Of a DNA stretch of 64,000 nt, positions 1 to 12,475 are shown piece after piece. Below the pieces are notes generated by a model. It saw nothing but the letters and a program-made list of their open reading frames with translations. It made no database searches and was not told the DNA's origin. Every line of letters starts with the position of its first letter. The first letter of the stretch is position 1. The position numbers and the translations under genes were made by a program. The DNA comes from Solanum dulcamara (lineage: Eukaryota > Streptophyta > Magnoliopsida > Solanales > Solanaceae), in the NCBI RefSeq assembly GCF_947179165.1, contig NC_077239.1:71568134-71632133 (forward strand). The letters run 5' to 3'.

Positions 1-2201
1 GGACATTAACAAATTGACATCTCAATTCTTAGGATACTTTTCTAATAAAAGTGAATGGATAAACACACAACGGATGACGAAGTATTTTAATTAACTATTT
101 GATCATAAAATTTTAAAAATCATGACTTCAAAAACTCAATTTTTCAAAGATAAAGGAGAGCTAAGAATTAGCATAGAGAAAAGTCGAAAGTAGATCGTTC
201 AAAAATGTTTATACAAGTTAGATGGTTTTTTTCTACTAGTTGCTATGTGGCTTTTCCGACGAGAGAAATTGCTTATTCAACAAAAATGTGTTTTTGTGAG
301 AAATCTATGGAAGGAATTATTATTGTGGTTCACTTCTCTCTCCTACCAAACAAGCCCTAAATTTGGACAGGTAGCAGAGTTTTCTTATCTAATTACCAAA
401 AAATAATAAAGATTCATAGGGGCATACCGTGCTAAGCAAGTTCAACTAAATTTACCATAATTTTACCCATATCCACCTCCTATTCTTTGCAACATCATAT
501 GCCAAAGTACATATGTTGTACTGCCACCATACAGACAAAACACACCCCTATTCTTTGCCTATAAGAGGAAACATACAAGGTTTGGTGGGGTTGGCATATG
601 TTGTACTACTACCATCATACAAACATACATAGTTGAATCGTTCAATATTGTCTATTATGTAGTAGTTTGTCCCACAGTAACAGCTCCACCACAGCCAGTT
701 AATGAGCTTCCAGGCACTCACGCACCACAGCTAGTTAACACATGAAATGGTAAATTGCAATCTAACAGGCTGTTATGAACTGTCCTTTTCCAAAATCAAA
801 GATAACATTTTCCATTCAACTGAAAAAAATCTTAAGGGTATATAACTGCATCCAGAAAAGCTACAATCTGGGAATGCAACAGAAGTAACTTCCACTGTCT
901 ATATCACCAAGGTTAACCTTGTAACCATAACATTGATACTTCAAACAAAGGCAAATATAACATAACTAGAAAATCATGGCATAGTATCAGTTCTGCAAGT
1001 ACTTGGAGAAAATCCCTACTAAAGTCGCAACGAAATAAGACAAACGCTACCAACTAGCAAACTGGAGAACAGCCTCTTCAACAATCTTCTTCGGACTCCA
1101 AACAAGGTTCTGTACACAAAACAGCAAACAAAATATATAAGTAAGACACACAGCAATAGTTTAGCTACAGAACTAAAGATCATTCTTAAAAAGATCAAGA
1201 AAGTCCCTTTATAAAAGAGAAATGGCTTACCTTGCAAACAGTCAGGTATGATCAACAATCTCCAGAGGCAAAATGAAACTTTTAGCAGATAAACAAGAGG
1301 AACAACCACTTAGGAGAACTAATTGGACTCATAGGAGGAATGCTCAATAGGCAACTTACCTAAGAGCAGGAGCAGAAAAGGATATAACTAATTTTACTTC
1401 CCGCTTTACCAATTTTCATTCCAAAAAACAGAAAATGGCAAAGGGGAAAACAACTTTGAGAGGAGGAAAGTATTGAGTTAAATCCTATTCAGGGTTAAAG
1501 AAAACAAAAAAACGAGAACACTGATGAAATGAATGCTGACCAGCCAATTCAGGCATCAAGGATTTGTAAGGAGTAAGAGGTACCTGATACTCTATACAGT
1601 AGGAGGATTTGATATTGAATTGCAAAGAAATAGAGAGAAGGATCCTAAATTCAAGATCAGAGGGCCAAGAATTTGGTCAGAGTATAAAACAAAAGTCTGA
1701 AAGATAGCTGTCCACCTAATCTTATCAGAGCTCTAGTATATGTACAATATGTTTGATAAACTCAAAAGCTAACTGACTTTGAAGAGAAAAAGGGGAAAAC
1801 AACCTATTAAGAAGAGTATAATCAAGAACGAGAATTCTACATCACAGGTAATGTGATGATATGCAAAAGCATCAAAAGATCATTGGGCAACCAATCCTGC
1901 GAACTCAGCAAAGAACTGCCAATACACCGAATACTGTAATAGCTTCTTCTGTCCATTGACCTCCACTAGAACATAACTCCATGTTGTTGCACCACTACTA
2001 AATTTAACCACGTCTGCACATAAGACTAATCAAATTTGAATCTACCAGGAAATGTTGATCTACCTGCCATTGTTCATCTCTTATAACCGTAACCAACCCA
2101 CTATAAAAACTATTGTAGCCCTTCCAACATTGAACCAAAGCTGTTCTCCATGCACCACAATAAAAGCTAAGTAACTATTACCACGTCAAGCTAAAGACTG
2201 A
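1..2201. other. Intergenic stretch, no gene recognised
   Basis: This stretch carries no open frame that resembles a protein I know. The longest minus-strand frame (1019-1309) is hydrophobic and low in complexity and is probably chance. Around 480-635 a short phrase (CATATGTTGTACT with nearby ACCATAC motifs) occurs twice, which suggests a small local duplication. The part nearest 2200 is probably the 3' flank of the minus-strand PNRC gene. Confidence 0.4.
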
Positions 2202-2207
2202 TTTATT
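2202..2207 (-). terminator. Candidate poly(A) signal of the PNRC gene
   Basis: AATAAA reads on the minus strand about 85 bases past the stop codon of the PNRC-motif gene, a usual distance for a plant near-upstream element. The motif is common in AT-rich DNA, so this is position-based inference. Confidence 0.35.
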
Positions 2208-2292
2208 CACCTATATACAATCTACTAAAAAGATACTTGCAAACTAGATAACTGCCTTATTTATCCTTTTACTAACCCTCACCAAACATTCA

Positions 2293-2940
2293 TCAATCCA
2301 TAATTTCAAGATTGAGAATGCGACGGAGAGTCTGTGTTGCAGAGTCAATAGCGTCAGATAAACCTCCTGGAGATGGGCTGCACTCCCGTGTCGGGGATGC
2401 AGGTGCAGATTTAGCAAAGGGAGGCAAACCAATATCAGAGGGTGAAGTAGGCAGGTCAAGGGAAACAGTCCTTTTAGGCTTAACAGAAAATTTTGGGATT
2501 GGCAAAGAACTAGGTGGAGGTGAGTTTGAGTAAGCTGGACCAGCCCAGAGTTCAGAATAAGCAAATTCATCATTCAAAGGCCTCTTCTTTCTCGAATCAG
2601 CACCCAATTTGATGTCAATAGGTATTGAAATAGAATTACTGGGGGCTGAGTTTTTCGACTTCTTTTGACCTACGGAATGAGAATTACCAGGGATTGACGA
2701 TGGGGGTGACGGTGTTTTCGAACAAAATGAGGAGGAATAAGCCTTTTTAGTGACTGGTGTGGAGCAGGCCTTTAATGGGGTAGGAAGTATACCGACACCT
2801 GATTCAAAAGACCGGCAATTTATCTCTTTGAAACCTACAGAAGGAGGTGACCCAAAGGATCCAAATCGAACAGGAGCTTGACCCTTAGTTCTATCATAGT
2901 AGTGATTCTTATGCTGAGCAACAACAACAAGTGTCTCCAT
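2293..2940 (-). CDS. PNRC-motif proline-rich protein (PNRC family)
   Basis: A 215-residue hydrophilic protein rich in Ser and Pro. The signature lies about two thirds along: an aromatic-Ala-Gly-Pro segment followed by SPPPSSLPIPKF, the motif of the PNRC (proline-rich nuclear receptor coactivator) family. Animal PNRC2 bridges mRNA decapping factors; the plant proteins are largely uncharacterised, so a role in RNA decay or transcription is inference. A basic KKRP patch precedes the motif and a Leu/Ile-rich segment (LRRILNLE) ends the protein. I chose the ATG at 2938-2940 (METLVVV). The frame stays open further upstream, but only a TTG could start it there. The coding part appears intronless. 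On the minus strand CAG|GTGAAATC at about 3322 could be the donor of a 5'UTR intron ending near 2975. No lesion is seen. Confidence 0.82.
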   Translation of the reverse strand: METLVVVAQHKNHYYDRTKGQAPVRFGSFGSPPSVGFKEINCRSFESGVGILPTPLKACSTPVTKKAYSSSFCSKTPSPPSSIPGNSHSVGQKKSKNSAPSNSISIPIDIKLGADSRKKRPLNDEFAYSELWAGPAYSNSPPPSSLPIPKFSVKPKRTVSLDLPTSPSDIGLPPFAKSAPASPTRECSPSPGGLSDAIDSATQTLRRILNLEIMD

Positions 2941-3400
2941 TTCTAAATTAAACAATAACTGATTCAACTGACTACTTTATCTCAAAAAACTGAAGATCTA
3001 ACAAACAAATCCAGTACAGAGGTCAGAATCTCAAATCCAGAAAAAAAAGGTCACGTTTTGGGGTTTAGAAAACGCTAGAAATCATAGATCTTCTCCACAA
3101 CCAACATACAGTTCACTGAATCCAAAAAATTCTCCCACTTATCAACGATTAACACTTCACTCTTCAGTTTCTTCAGATCTATCAGCAGAAAACAACAAAA
3201 ATCGAAAAAACAAATAAGTAATCACGAAAAATATGATTAACCCATAAACTAAACACAAAACCCCATGATGAATAAGTTCATACAAATTCAATAAAGAACA
3301 AAAACAAGAAACGAGATTTCACCTGATAATTCCCAGAAGATGTACAGAAATTGAAGAACCAGGTTCTTTCCAGTGCAATTTTATTAGAGATTTATCTTAT

Positions 3401-3427
3401 CTTAAACCCCTAACCCTTATATATTTA
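3401..3427 (-). promoter_or_regulatory. Candidate core promoter: TATA box and telo-box-like motif
   Basis: Read on the minus strand, AAATATATAA (3418-3427) is followed by GGGTTAGGGGTTTAAG, which resembles the plant telo-box often found just below TATA in housekeeping and translation-linked genes. A start near 3390 would give a 5' leader of about 450 bases, or a shorter one if the suspected leader intron is real. Placement is inference from motifs and distance. Confidence 0.4.
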
Positions 3428-3429
3428 CT

Positions 3430-5080
3430 CTTTATAATTGGTCAGTACTAAATTTGCTATGGGAGCTTGTGCTGCTCTTCGTAATGTTCAACCACTGATC
3501 TTTTTGAAACGTTAATAGAATCTCCGGATTCGAAATGCCCATTAGTCATATTTAAATTTCCATCACACGTCCGATGACGCTATTACAGAATTAGCCTCAG
3601 GGACTAAAATAAATAACAAAATGCCACTACCCTAATTTTTACATTTATATATATTCCAATTTAAGCATCTCTATAAAAGAGCTGGAATGGCAAGATTCCT
3701 TTAATTAAATTAAAGCCTATTCATTGGTAGTTCAACTATTCATTTTCATGATTGAATTAGTTCACCAACCTACAATTTTATTATTATTATTATGGTTTCC
3801 GAACAATTGGTGCGCACCATAATTAATTTATTAAATATTAGCTATTTTTAATCGATACAATTCTACATTAAATTACAATTTTATGAGTTGTTAACAATAT
3901 CTAATTTGATATTTTACTGATTTAATTATTCTTGCAATGAAATATATTCATTCAATCAAATGATCTTGATCTTATATCTCGTGACAATATTGTTATAATC
4001 TTTAATTGAAATTACAAAATATTTGAATTGAAATAGTTATTTATAACTTTTCTTTAATCTTATATATGGTGCATTCAAGACTTAAAGAGGGTGAAAATAA
4101 TTAAACAATTTACTATTTGAGCCACAAAGATACTGAGTGCAATTACATTCACTGTTAAATATATTTCATACAGTGTACCTTTGATATGTCAATGAAATTC
4201 ACTGTTCAATGTGTTCATACAATGCATGCACCTTTGATTTGTTGATGAATTTCACTATTCAATGTGTTCATACAATGCACCTGTGATCTCTCTATAAAAT
4301 TGTATTCTTCCCACACACTATATATACGTAGTTTGATTAACGATAGATTCAGAATTTTAATTTTTTGGATCTAATTTTTAAGATTCTTAGATTGAAACTG
4401 TTAAATTTTATAAGTTATTAGTTCATAAGTATTATTTATAATTATTTTAGTAATTTTTTTCATGTAAATTACCGTATCAAAATTAGTATTAAGTTCAGGT
4501 AAACCTAATATCTCAAAGCTCCATCCGCCCTTGAGATTTGATGATACAATTCTAATAGATTTTGTTCCATTTCTCTGTTTTTTTGGAAATAGATTTGTGA
4601 TTCATTATAAAAGATCTTCAATAGGTGATCGGAGAAGAAATAAATTAATATTAAATCTATAATAATTATAAATAATATTATAGTAAAAGATGTAAAAGAA
4701 TTTTTCATCACAGTGGTCTATATCTGGGATCAACATTGAACCTCAACTTGTTTATCTTAATTGCATATGGATGAATTATCAATACAACACAATATGAAGC
4801 ATCCTAGTATATGTTATTATTGATAATAGTATGTTAATTGATGAAATCAACGGAGATGTTAATTGTCAAGTTTTAAATTATGAAAAAGTATTTTAAAGAA
4901 TAAAAGTTTTAAGACAATTATTTAGGATTACCTCGAATGAGAGATGAATCTATAATTTGAAGTTTATGAATTTCTAACGAGTTCAAATTTTTAAAAAATT
5001 ATTCTATATGTCCAAGAGAATTTCTGCTCAAAAGTTACTAGGATTTCGAAAATTTCGCTCCCGCCGCTCTCGATCCGCCC
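3430..5080. other. AT-rich spacer with a short tandem repeat at 4149-4302
   Basis: No gene recognised. At 4149-4302 there are three imperfect copies of a unit of about 51-53 bases, each opening with CACTGTT or CACTATT and holding CATACARTG. A minus-strand frame of 68 residues (4505-4711) has a hydrophobic N-terminal segment and a charged tail. It resembles nothing I can name and may be chance. Confidence 0.4.
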
Positions 5081-5081
5081 T

Positions 5082-5351
5082 TGCCCCACTCATGCGTAAA
5101 TATTTCATAGTAGCCTCATTAGAATGTACAACTTTCTTGATATATCTAGATAATAGATAGGGACATAAACTGAAACATTTTGAGGCTATAAAAATAGTTA
5201 CTAAATTGTTAGCACCACACCAATACATTCCTGCCAGACTAGTTATTAATACAATTAAGAGAAGCTCTGTTATAGTCATTTTTGTACATTCAATATATTT
5301 TACGCATAGAGTAATACAGAGAGTTGAACATGGTAAAATAAGAAATTGAAA
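5082..5351 (-). pseudogene. ndhB: Nuclear copy of a plastid ndhB fragment (NUPT)
   Basis: About 90 residues on the minus strand match the early part of plastid NAD(P)H dehydrogenase subunit 2. Recognisable segments in order are [37 protein letters not shown] and SNEATMKYL. ndhB encodes a membrane subunit of the thylakoid NDH complex. Here only an internal stretch survives, with many substitutions but an open frame, flanked by AT-rich nuclear DNA. After the residues MSGA the similarity stops abruptly and an unrelated Arg-rich tail follows. The divergence suggests an old transfer. It is not a functional gene: start, both intron borders and most of the protein are missing. Confidence 0.78.
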
Positions 5352-6798
5352 ATTTGCATTCAAATTTTTTTCGAAAAGTTAATCATAGATTCTTCCAAAT
5401 TTGAGATGGTATGGATAAAAGAACTTTCTATGTTATATTATTCAATTCTCGACGAATGAATTGATTTGATAGTTTAAATATTGTTATTCGTGATATTGAT
5501 CGGATTCAAGATCATTGAGATTTTATTGAATTTGCAAATTAAAGATGTATCATCTTTATGAAATTAAATCTCGAGTAATTGCGAAGTAAAAAATCAATGA
5601 AATTATAAAATTAAATATTCTTACATTTATCGTCACTGCACTATTTATTCTAGTTCTTATCGCTTTTCTACTTATCATTTATATAAAAATAATTAATTAT
5701 TAACTAATTTAAATAAAATTGACTTTTGAATTCTTAGTCAAAATTGACAAAATAAATGAAAAAAATGCCAAAACAAAAGAATAAGGAGAGTGCTTCCGAA
5801 ATGAGAGAAAGACAAACCCCTTCTGTCACCGATAGTAAGATAGCTAGCATACCCAAATTATAATTTTAAGTTCGTGTCCAAACAACTATAATAATTTATA
5901 TAGCTAATTTTGACTTATTCAAAAAATTGATACATAATTTCTAATTATATGAAAAAATTAATCGTAAATAAAAAATAAAACACAAAAAAGCTTTTATAAG
6001 ATCGTTATATTATAATATAGTCATGGGATACAAGTTGAAAATGAGAAGCCACGAGGAAGAATGGGGTTGGTGCATAGGACTTTGTGGGGCTAACAAGTGG
6101 CCAACGACAAGGTGATGAGTTGTGGACAGATAAAAGATGGAAAGAAAAAGAATAGGGAATAGCGCTATGTGGGGCTTCTGACATGCACATTTGTCGGTTG
6201 ATTAGGGAAAAGTAGGTGGAGTCTTGCTTTGTGAATTGGCCTTCTTTTCTTTGATGCCTTAAAAAGGTCATGCTACCAATTTGACATATTTTTATGTCAA
6301 AAACCTTCATTTTAACTTTAACCAAATACCTAAATACTCCTTCAATCGATTGCACACTTTTGCATAAAGTTTGGTTCCATTTGATTTTAAGATTTATCAA
6401 TTTTATTTATTGATTAATTATTTATTTATAAATATGTTAAATTATTATATAATATTATTAAGATATTGGCTTATTCATTTATTAATTATTAGTTATTATC
6501 GATTTAATCGTTAAGATTCAACACACAATTTTTTTGAATATTGAAAATCACTTAGAAACAAGGTGACAAATAACAAACTAAATGAATCATGCACGTGAGT
6601 TGACAGATTGCATCTTACTCAAAAGCAAACACTGACACATTGTAGAATAACCAGGAGTTTTAAAACAGCGAGAAATAAAACTATGAAACTAAACTCTAAG
6701 TTTAAGGACTTTTTATATACCAAATAATATATATACATAATGTATTAATTTACTATGGATTATCTCCTTCTTTGAAATATATAAACAATAATATGATA
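5352..6798. other. Intergenic spacer, no feature recognised
   Basis: AT-rich DNA with stretches of A/T runs. The segment 6020-6330 is less AT-rich and contains a minus-strand frame of 131 residues (6005-6400), but its translation is not recognisable and codon use looks random. Confidence 0.4.
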
Positions 6799-6890
6799 AA
6801 AAAAAAGGCAGCTCGGTGCACTAAAACTCTCGCTCTGCGCAGGATTCGAGGAAGGGCCCGACCACAAGGGTCTATTGGCAGCAACTTAAC
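6799..6890 (-). mobile_element. Au-type SINE fragment
   Basis: The plus strand shows an A-run followed by GGCAGCTCGGTGCACTAAA and GGGCCCGACCACAAGGGTCT. This is the reverse complement of the conserved 3' part of the plant Au SINE as I remember it. The tRNA-like head is missing or decayed. Fragments of the same family occur at 28484-28551 and 42122-42140. Confidence 0.6.
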
Positions 6891-7575
6891 TAGTTACTCT
6901 AAGGCTCCCCTTCAAAACAATAATAGGATGATAATTTTATTTTAAAGATTATTGTGACTACTACTATTTTTTTTTATGTCTCTTAAATAATAATTATAAT
7001 ATTTTTTTCTATATTATTGATGATTTATTTGCAGAATTATTATAATTTTACTTTACTTATTTTCTTTGTAACATAATTACAAAATTGAAGATATAATATA
7101 CATTCCCTAAATTCATGGAACTTACTGTGTTTTGAAGCTTATACCTTACCCCGTATGATATATAACGCCTTACTTTTAATCCCCACTTTTTAAAACACTG
7201 CGACAATTTCTTCTCAAAATATAAATTTGAAGAGATTTGATTTAGTAAGTGAAGGTTTTGGGTAAATATTATAGATGAATTTTTTATAGCTAACATTTTT
7301 TTGGTTTTTGAAGTGTATATTATGTAAAACTTTTATATACGTTATTGTGTGTTGTGTTCAGATTTTAAAAGATTTTCCAAAAAGTAATTACACAACGAAA
7401 GTATATTCAAAAGAGCATCAAAATAAGAAATATAACTAATATTTCTTCATTTTATTTTATTTTCTTGTTTATTTCATTCTCTTCCTTCCTTTTATTTTAA
7501 TTACTCTTATATAAAAGGCATAGTTGAGCAGCTTCAGTTGCCTGTGTCATCATCTCTATGTTGTCTCTTTATTTT
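6891..7575. other. AT-rich spacer
   Basis: No gene or repeat recognised. The minus-strand frame at 7057-7296 is AT-driven. Confidence 0.4.
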
Positions 7576-7635
7576 TACATTTACCTAGTAGCTTAGTGGG
7601 GACGAGGGTAAGGAGGGGTAAGTGGGTTAAAGGAG

Positions 7636-10600
7636 CGTCTAGACTGAGAATAGGTTCTTGGAACATTGGGACGTTAACGGGTAAATCCATAGAACTGGTT
7701 AAGATTCTAAAGAAGAGGAAGATTAATATAGCCTGTGTCCAGGAGACAAAATGGGTAGGCTCTAAAACTAAGGAGGTAGACGGGTATAAGCTTTGGTTTT
7801 CTGGTAATCGAAGTATAGAAATGGGGTAGGCATTTTAATAGACAGTGATTTAAGGGATCAGGTGGTGAAGGTTAGGAGAGTCAATGATAGGATGATGTCG
7901 ATTAAAATAGTCGTTGAAGGGATCACATTGAACGTTATTAGTGCTTATGCGCCGCAAGCGGTCTTACGCGAGGAGGATAAGTGTAACACCCCCTAAAACG
8001 TTGTATGTAGGTATTTCAATTCTCGACGAAAATGATACAACCTATGTATTTTGGGCATAACTTTTCATAGGATTGTTCAAATTAGGTGATTCAAATTTCT
8101 ACGTAACCAGAATGTCATTACCTACAACTTCCATGAAGACTATATCTTAAGATTCGGAGTGTAAGTAGATCAAATAAATTAATCTTTGCAAGACATAGTG
8201 TTGTAACGGAATGGAGTGTTTGTAGAAGAAAATTTATATCTCACTGTAGGTTGATCCAAATTGGATGATTCTTAAACGACATGAAACTAGACTTCTATAT
8301 CTACAATTCTTATGAAGACACTAAATCCTAATAAGGAATGTATCTTGTTCAAACGCAGCTTCGAACACGAATATTCCGTTAAACGAGAGTTCATCTCACC
8401 TACCATAGAAAGATCTAGATACATTTGACATCACTAATGACATCAATTGCCCTCCATTTGACATCATCTATGACATCAATATATTCCATTAAATTTTCAG
8501 ATTTTTGTTTATAATTATTTTATTTATTGTTTGGTCCCTCTTTCCCACCTATAAAATATCCACCTTATTTCCTCATTTTATTCATCAAGCTTTCTTAAGC
8601 AACTCTTCTCTCTATATACTTCTTTACGCATTCTCAAATATAGTTTTAGTTTTAGTAGTATAAAAATACTACTCCGGTGATTCTTATACTCCGGGTAGTA
8701 CACAAAACGCTCCGGCGAGAAGAAAAGGCTAGGGGTCCAAGAGTGTTCCAATTCGGAGTAAAGCTTCGGATTTAAGGTATGTAAGGCTTTCATAGCATCG
8801 GATTGAGTTCGTCCATGCGCCCAATATTTAAATTCATTATAATTGAGTTATAGTTGAGTTTTATCCAAATCTTGAATTCTAAATGAATTAATTCTTCTTC
8901 TATTGAGTTAGATATACTTATGCATTAATATTATTATTATTGTTATCTCTCATATTATTGGAATTATTGTTCATGGCTACTTTCCCATGAATTCTAATTG
9001 ATTTGATGTTCATGAATATTTTTACACATGTTTTGAGTAAAGATGTTGGATTTTTAATATTTTCATTGATAAAAAGAGTGATATGAATTAATACTATATA
9101 TGTATTTTATTGAGTTTTGAAAGAGCAAAAGAGTTGAATTTAAATGAATTTGAGTAAATGATGTTTTGAGCAAAATGTTTTGATGAGATGTAAATGATGT
9201 TTTTTTAGTTTAATGATTGATGAAGAGGTAATGAGATGAGTTTGATGATTTAAATTAAAGTCCAATGAGACTAGATGATGAGTTTAATATGAGCACATAT
9301 TTTGGAAGTAGTATTGAGCACCGAGTTGGGTAAGAGTTTAAATTGACTCAAACTCCAGAACTACGTAGCCAGCGTAGGATGGAGGTTATGCCTCTTAAGT
9401 CCCAAAAAGAGGACTTTGATGAGTGGATCCAAGATGGTGATGTCCTTTACCCTGGCAAGGTATTGGATGGATGTGGCAACGACATCGCTTCGTTGTATCA
9501 TCGCTAGCTCATAAGTGATGGTTGTCGGTTAGAGAAACTCCCAACTGAGTAAGCATTTCTTATTGTTATTTTAAATTTGCATTACATATAAATGTTGAGA
9601 TGATGTTGAGTTCTGAGCTGAGTTTTCCTAAGAGGAATTTCTTGATATATGTCCTTACCTTCCTGCCATTTTACATACTCGTACATTCCACGTACTGACG
9701 TCATTCGACCTGCATTGTTTTATAATGCAGATACAAGTGTTAGAGATCCTCAACAGGCGCATCATTGAAGATCATTATTTTTCAGCTATTTGTTGAGTCC
9801 TTCTTGTATTCGGAGGAACTCTCTATCCTTTTATTACTTTTGAGTATTATGTTTCTTTTAAGGTAGCCATGGACATGTCATTGACACCATCTAAGAGTAT
9901 TAGAGGCTTCATAGACAGAGTTTAATGATGTAATTGGAGTAGTTCTCCTTTGAAACTACTTCTTCTAAAATAATTTTCTTCTTTCATTTGACGTTGTTAA
10001 CGGAGAGCCCACATAAATATTCTTATTAAGTCTTCCGCTGATGAATGAATAAGTAACGAGATCAAGTGGTTCTCTCGGAGGCCAGAGATGGTTTCTGAGT
10101 GCCGGCCACGCCTAGGGTACCCTCTCGGGGCGTGACAATAAGAGGCGCTTTTGGGAGGATTTGGACGAGTTAGTGGTAGGCATACCACCTACTGAGAAGC
10201 TTTTCGTGGGAGGGGATTTCAATGGGCACATTGGGTCTATTTAAGGAGGGTATGATAATGTGCATGGGGGCTTTGGCTGCGAGGACAGAAATGGAGGAGG
10301 AATCTCACTTTTGGATTTCGCAAGAGCTTTCGTGTTAGTGATAGCCAATTCGAGTTTCCCAAAGAATGAGGACCACTTGGTAACCTTCCTAGCTCAGTGG
10401 CTAAAACTCAGATAGATTTTTTACTCTTTAGGAAGGATGATAAAGGTTTGTGCAAAGACTGTAAGGTCATCCCAATCAACAACCTTACAACCCGACATAA
10501 GCTCTTAGTGATGGATTTAGGGATTAAGATGACGAGGATGAGGAGGGTTGGGGAAGAACGACCTAGGATCAGATGGGGGAGTTTGACAACGGTTAGTGCC

Positions 10601-10670
10601 CTAGAGATGGGAGAGAAATTGAAGGGTATGGGGGCCTGGGATAGTAGTGGGGATGCGAACGGTATATAGG
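7636..10670 (+). pseudogene. RTE endonuclease domain, interrupted
   Basis: The endonuclease/exonuclease/phosphatase-fold domain nicks target DNA to prime reverse transcription. Visible motifs are SWNIGTL at the start, CVQETKW carrying the catalytic Glu (about 7735), the ISAYAPQ strand (about 7940) and, after the nested LTR, GGDFNGH (about 10215). The part QIDFLLF (about 10408) is followed by a His-containing end (TTRHKLLVMD). The frame is cut by an early stop near 7827, the LTR at 7982-10137 and a TAA near 10241. Removing the LTR and one copy of its duplication leaves the codons at that point in phase. Confidence 0.8.
7982..10137 (+). mobile_element. Solo LTR, probably Gypsy chromovirus (Del/Tekay-like)
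   Basis: A 2156-bp unit starts TGTAACACCCC and ends GGGGCGTGACA, the inverted TG...CA termini of an LTR. It is bounded by the 5-bp duplication ATAAG (7977-7981 and 10138-10142). No coding domain or second LTR is present, so it is a solo LTR left by recombination between two LTRs. A TATA-like CTATAAAATA at about 8552, followed by a pyrimidine-rich start region, marks plus orientation. The terminal TGTAACACCCC is typical of Del/Tekay-type Gypsy elements in plants; the family assignment is inference. Confidence 0.85.
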
Positions 10671-10771
10671 ATAGGACAGCTAGTTGTATTAGGGCTGTAG
10701 CAAGGGAAGTGTTATGAGTCTCGACAGGTAGTCATAGACGGCATCGAGAGGACTGGTGGTGGAATGGAGAA

Positions 10772-12475
10772 GTGCAAGGGAAAGTGGAAGCAAAGAAGGT
10801 GGCGTATGCTAAGTTTATGGAGAGCAAGGATGAGGTGGAGAAGTGGACGAATGGGGAACTGTATAAGATAGCCAGGAAGGAGGCGAAGTCGGCGTTTGCA
10901 ACGACAAAAATGACAGCTTTTGAACGTCTTTATGCTGAACTAGAAGAGAAAGATGGGAACAGGAAATTATTCAGGCTAGCCAGGGCCCGGGAGAGAAGGG
11001 CACGCGATGTGGATCATGTGAAGTGCATTAAAGACGAGCACGAAAAAGTATTGGTAGATGAGACCCTTATCAAACAAAGATGACAATCATACTTCCATAA
11101 ACTTTTGAATGACAGAGAGGATAGAGAAATTGTGTTGGGAGATTTGGAACATACAGGAAGGAGTCACGATATTGGGGGTTGTAGGAGTATTACGGTCGAT
11201 GAGGTTAAAGGTGTTGTTCGTAGGATGCGCTGGGGAAGAGCGACCGGACCTAACGAGATCCCTAGAGAATTTTGGAAGAGTGCGGGCTCGGTAGGTTTGG
11301 AATGGCTGACTAGGTTATTTAATGTCATCTTTACGACTGCAACGATGCCCGTAGAATGGAGGTCGAGCATCATGATCCCTCCATACAAAAACAAGGGGGA
11401 TAGCCAGAGTTGCGACAACTATAGAGGTATCAAGCTTCTAAGCCATACTATGAAAGTGTGGGAAAGAGTGGTGGAGATGAGGGTGAGGAGAGGCGTGTCT
11501 ATTTCAGAGAACCAGTTCGGATTTATGCCGGGACGCTCAACTACGGAAGCCATCCATCTTATGAGGAGACTAATGGAGCAATATAGGGAGAGGAAGAGAG
11601 ACTTGCATATGGTATTCATCGACTTAGAAAAGTCTTACGATAAAGTCCCACGAGAGATACTATAGAGATGTTTGGAGGCTAAAGGTGTACCGGTAGCGTA
11701 CATAAGGGTGATCAAGGACATGTACGAGGGTGCCAAAACCAGGGTAAGGACAATAGGAGGGGACTTAGAACACTTCTCAGTTGTGATGGGGTTGCATCAA
11801 GGATCAGCTCTTAGTCCATTTCTATTTGCCTTGGTGATGGATGTATTGACGCGACAAATTCAAGGTGAGGTGCCATGGTGTATGCTTTTTGCGGACGATA
11901 TAGTCCTCATCGATGAGACTCGTAGCGGAGTTAACGCTAAGCTGGAAGATTGGAGACGCACCTTGGAGTCTAAAGGGTTTAAGCTGAGTAGGACCAAGAC
12001 AGAGTACCTAGAGTGCCAGTTCAGTGAGACACCTCAGGAGGTTGGCGCGGAAGTTAGGCTCGGGGACCAAGCCATCCAAAAGAAAAATAGTTTTAAGTAC
12101 CTTGGTTCTATAATGCAAGGCAGTGGGGAGATCGACGAGGATGTCACACATCGTATTGGGGCAGGATGGAGGAAATGGAGGCTCGCCTCTCGTGTGTTGT
12201 GTGACAAGAAGGTGCCACCACAACTTAAGGGCAAGTTCTACAAAGTGGTGGTTAGACCAGCTATGTTATACGGGGCGGAGTGTTGGCCAGTTAAGGTCTC
12301 CCACGTGCAAAAGATAAAAGTTGCCGAGATGAAAATGTTGAGATGGATGTGTGGGCATACCAGGAGCGACAGGATTAGAAATGAGACTATTCGAGACAAG
12401 GTAGGAGTAGCCTCGATGGAAGACAAGATGCGGGAGACGCGAGAGGTTGACCATGGATGGTTTCAGAAGAGGTAG
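10772..12475 (+). pseudogene. RTE reverse transcriptase, degenerate
   Basis: Reverse transcriptase of the RTE LINE in two main open blocks, 10772-11665 and 11672-12475. Recognisable motifs in order: [11 protein letters not shown] (about 11235), [20 protein letters not shown] (about 11510), [12 protein letters not shown] (about 11618), [10 protein letters not shown] (about 11790) and the catalytic FADDIVL (about 11890). A C-terminal block [13 protein letters not shown] (about 12325) is typical of RTE. A TAG at about 11663 replaces the Trp codon normally found there and splits the domain. A further stop in the C-terminal RPKKYWGE-type motif lies near 12493. The enzyme is inactive although catalytic residues remain. 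Confidence 0.85.

Noticed and set aside
1019..1309. 96-residue hydrophobic frame
   Set aside because: Cys/Leu/Phe-rich chance frame, with no conserved motif and no clear start context.
2244..2573. Frames overlapping the PNRC gene in other phases (2244-2573 minus, 2312-2533 plus)
   Set aside because: Shadows of the true coding frame.
2941..2967. Longer N-terminus for the PNRC protein
   Set aside because: The upstream start would be TTG; the ATG at 2940 is normal and fits the protein.
4505..4711. Small membrane protein or signal peptide gene
   Set aside because: A hydrophobic start and charged tail are suggestive, but there is no recognisable family and the region is strongly AT-rich.
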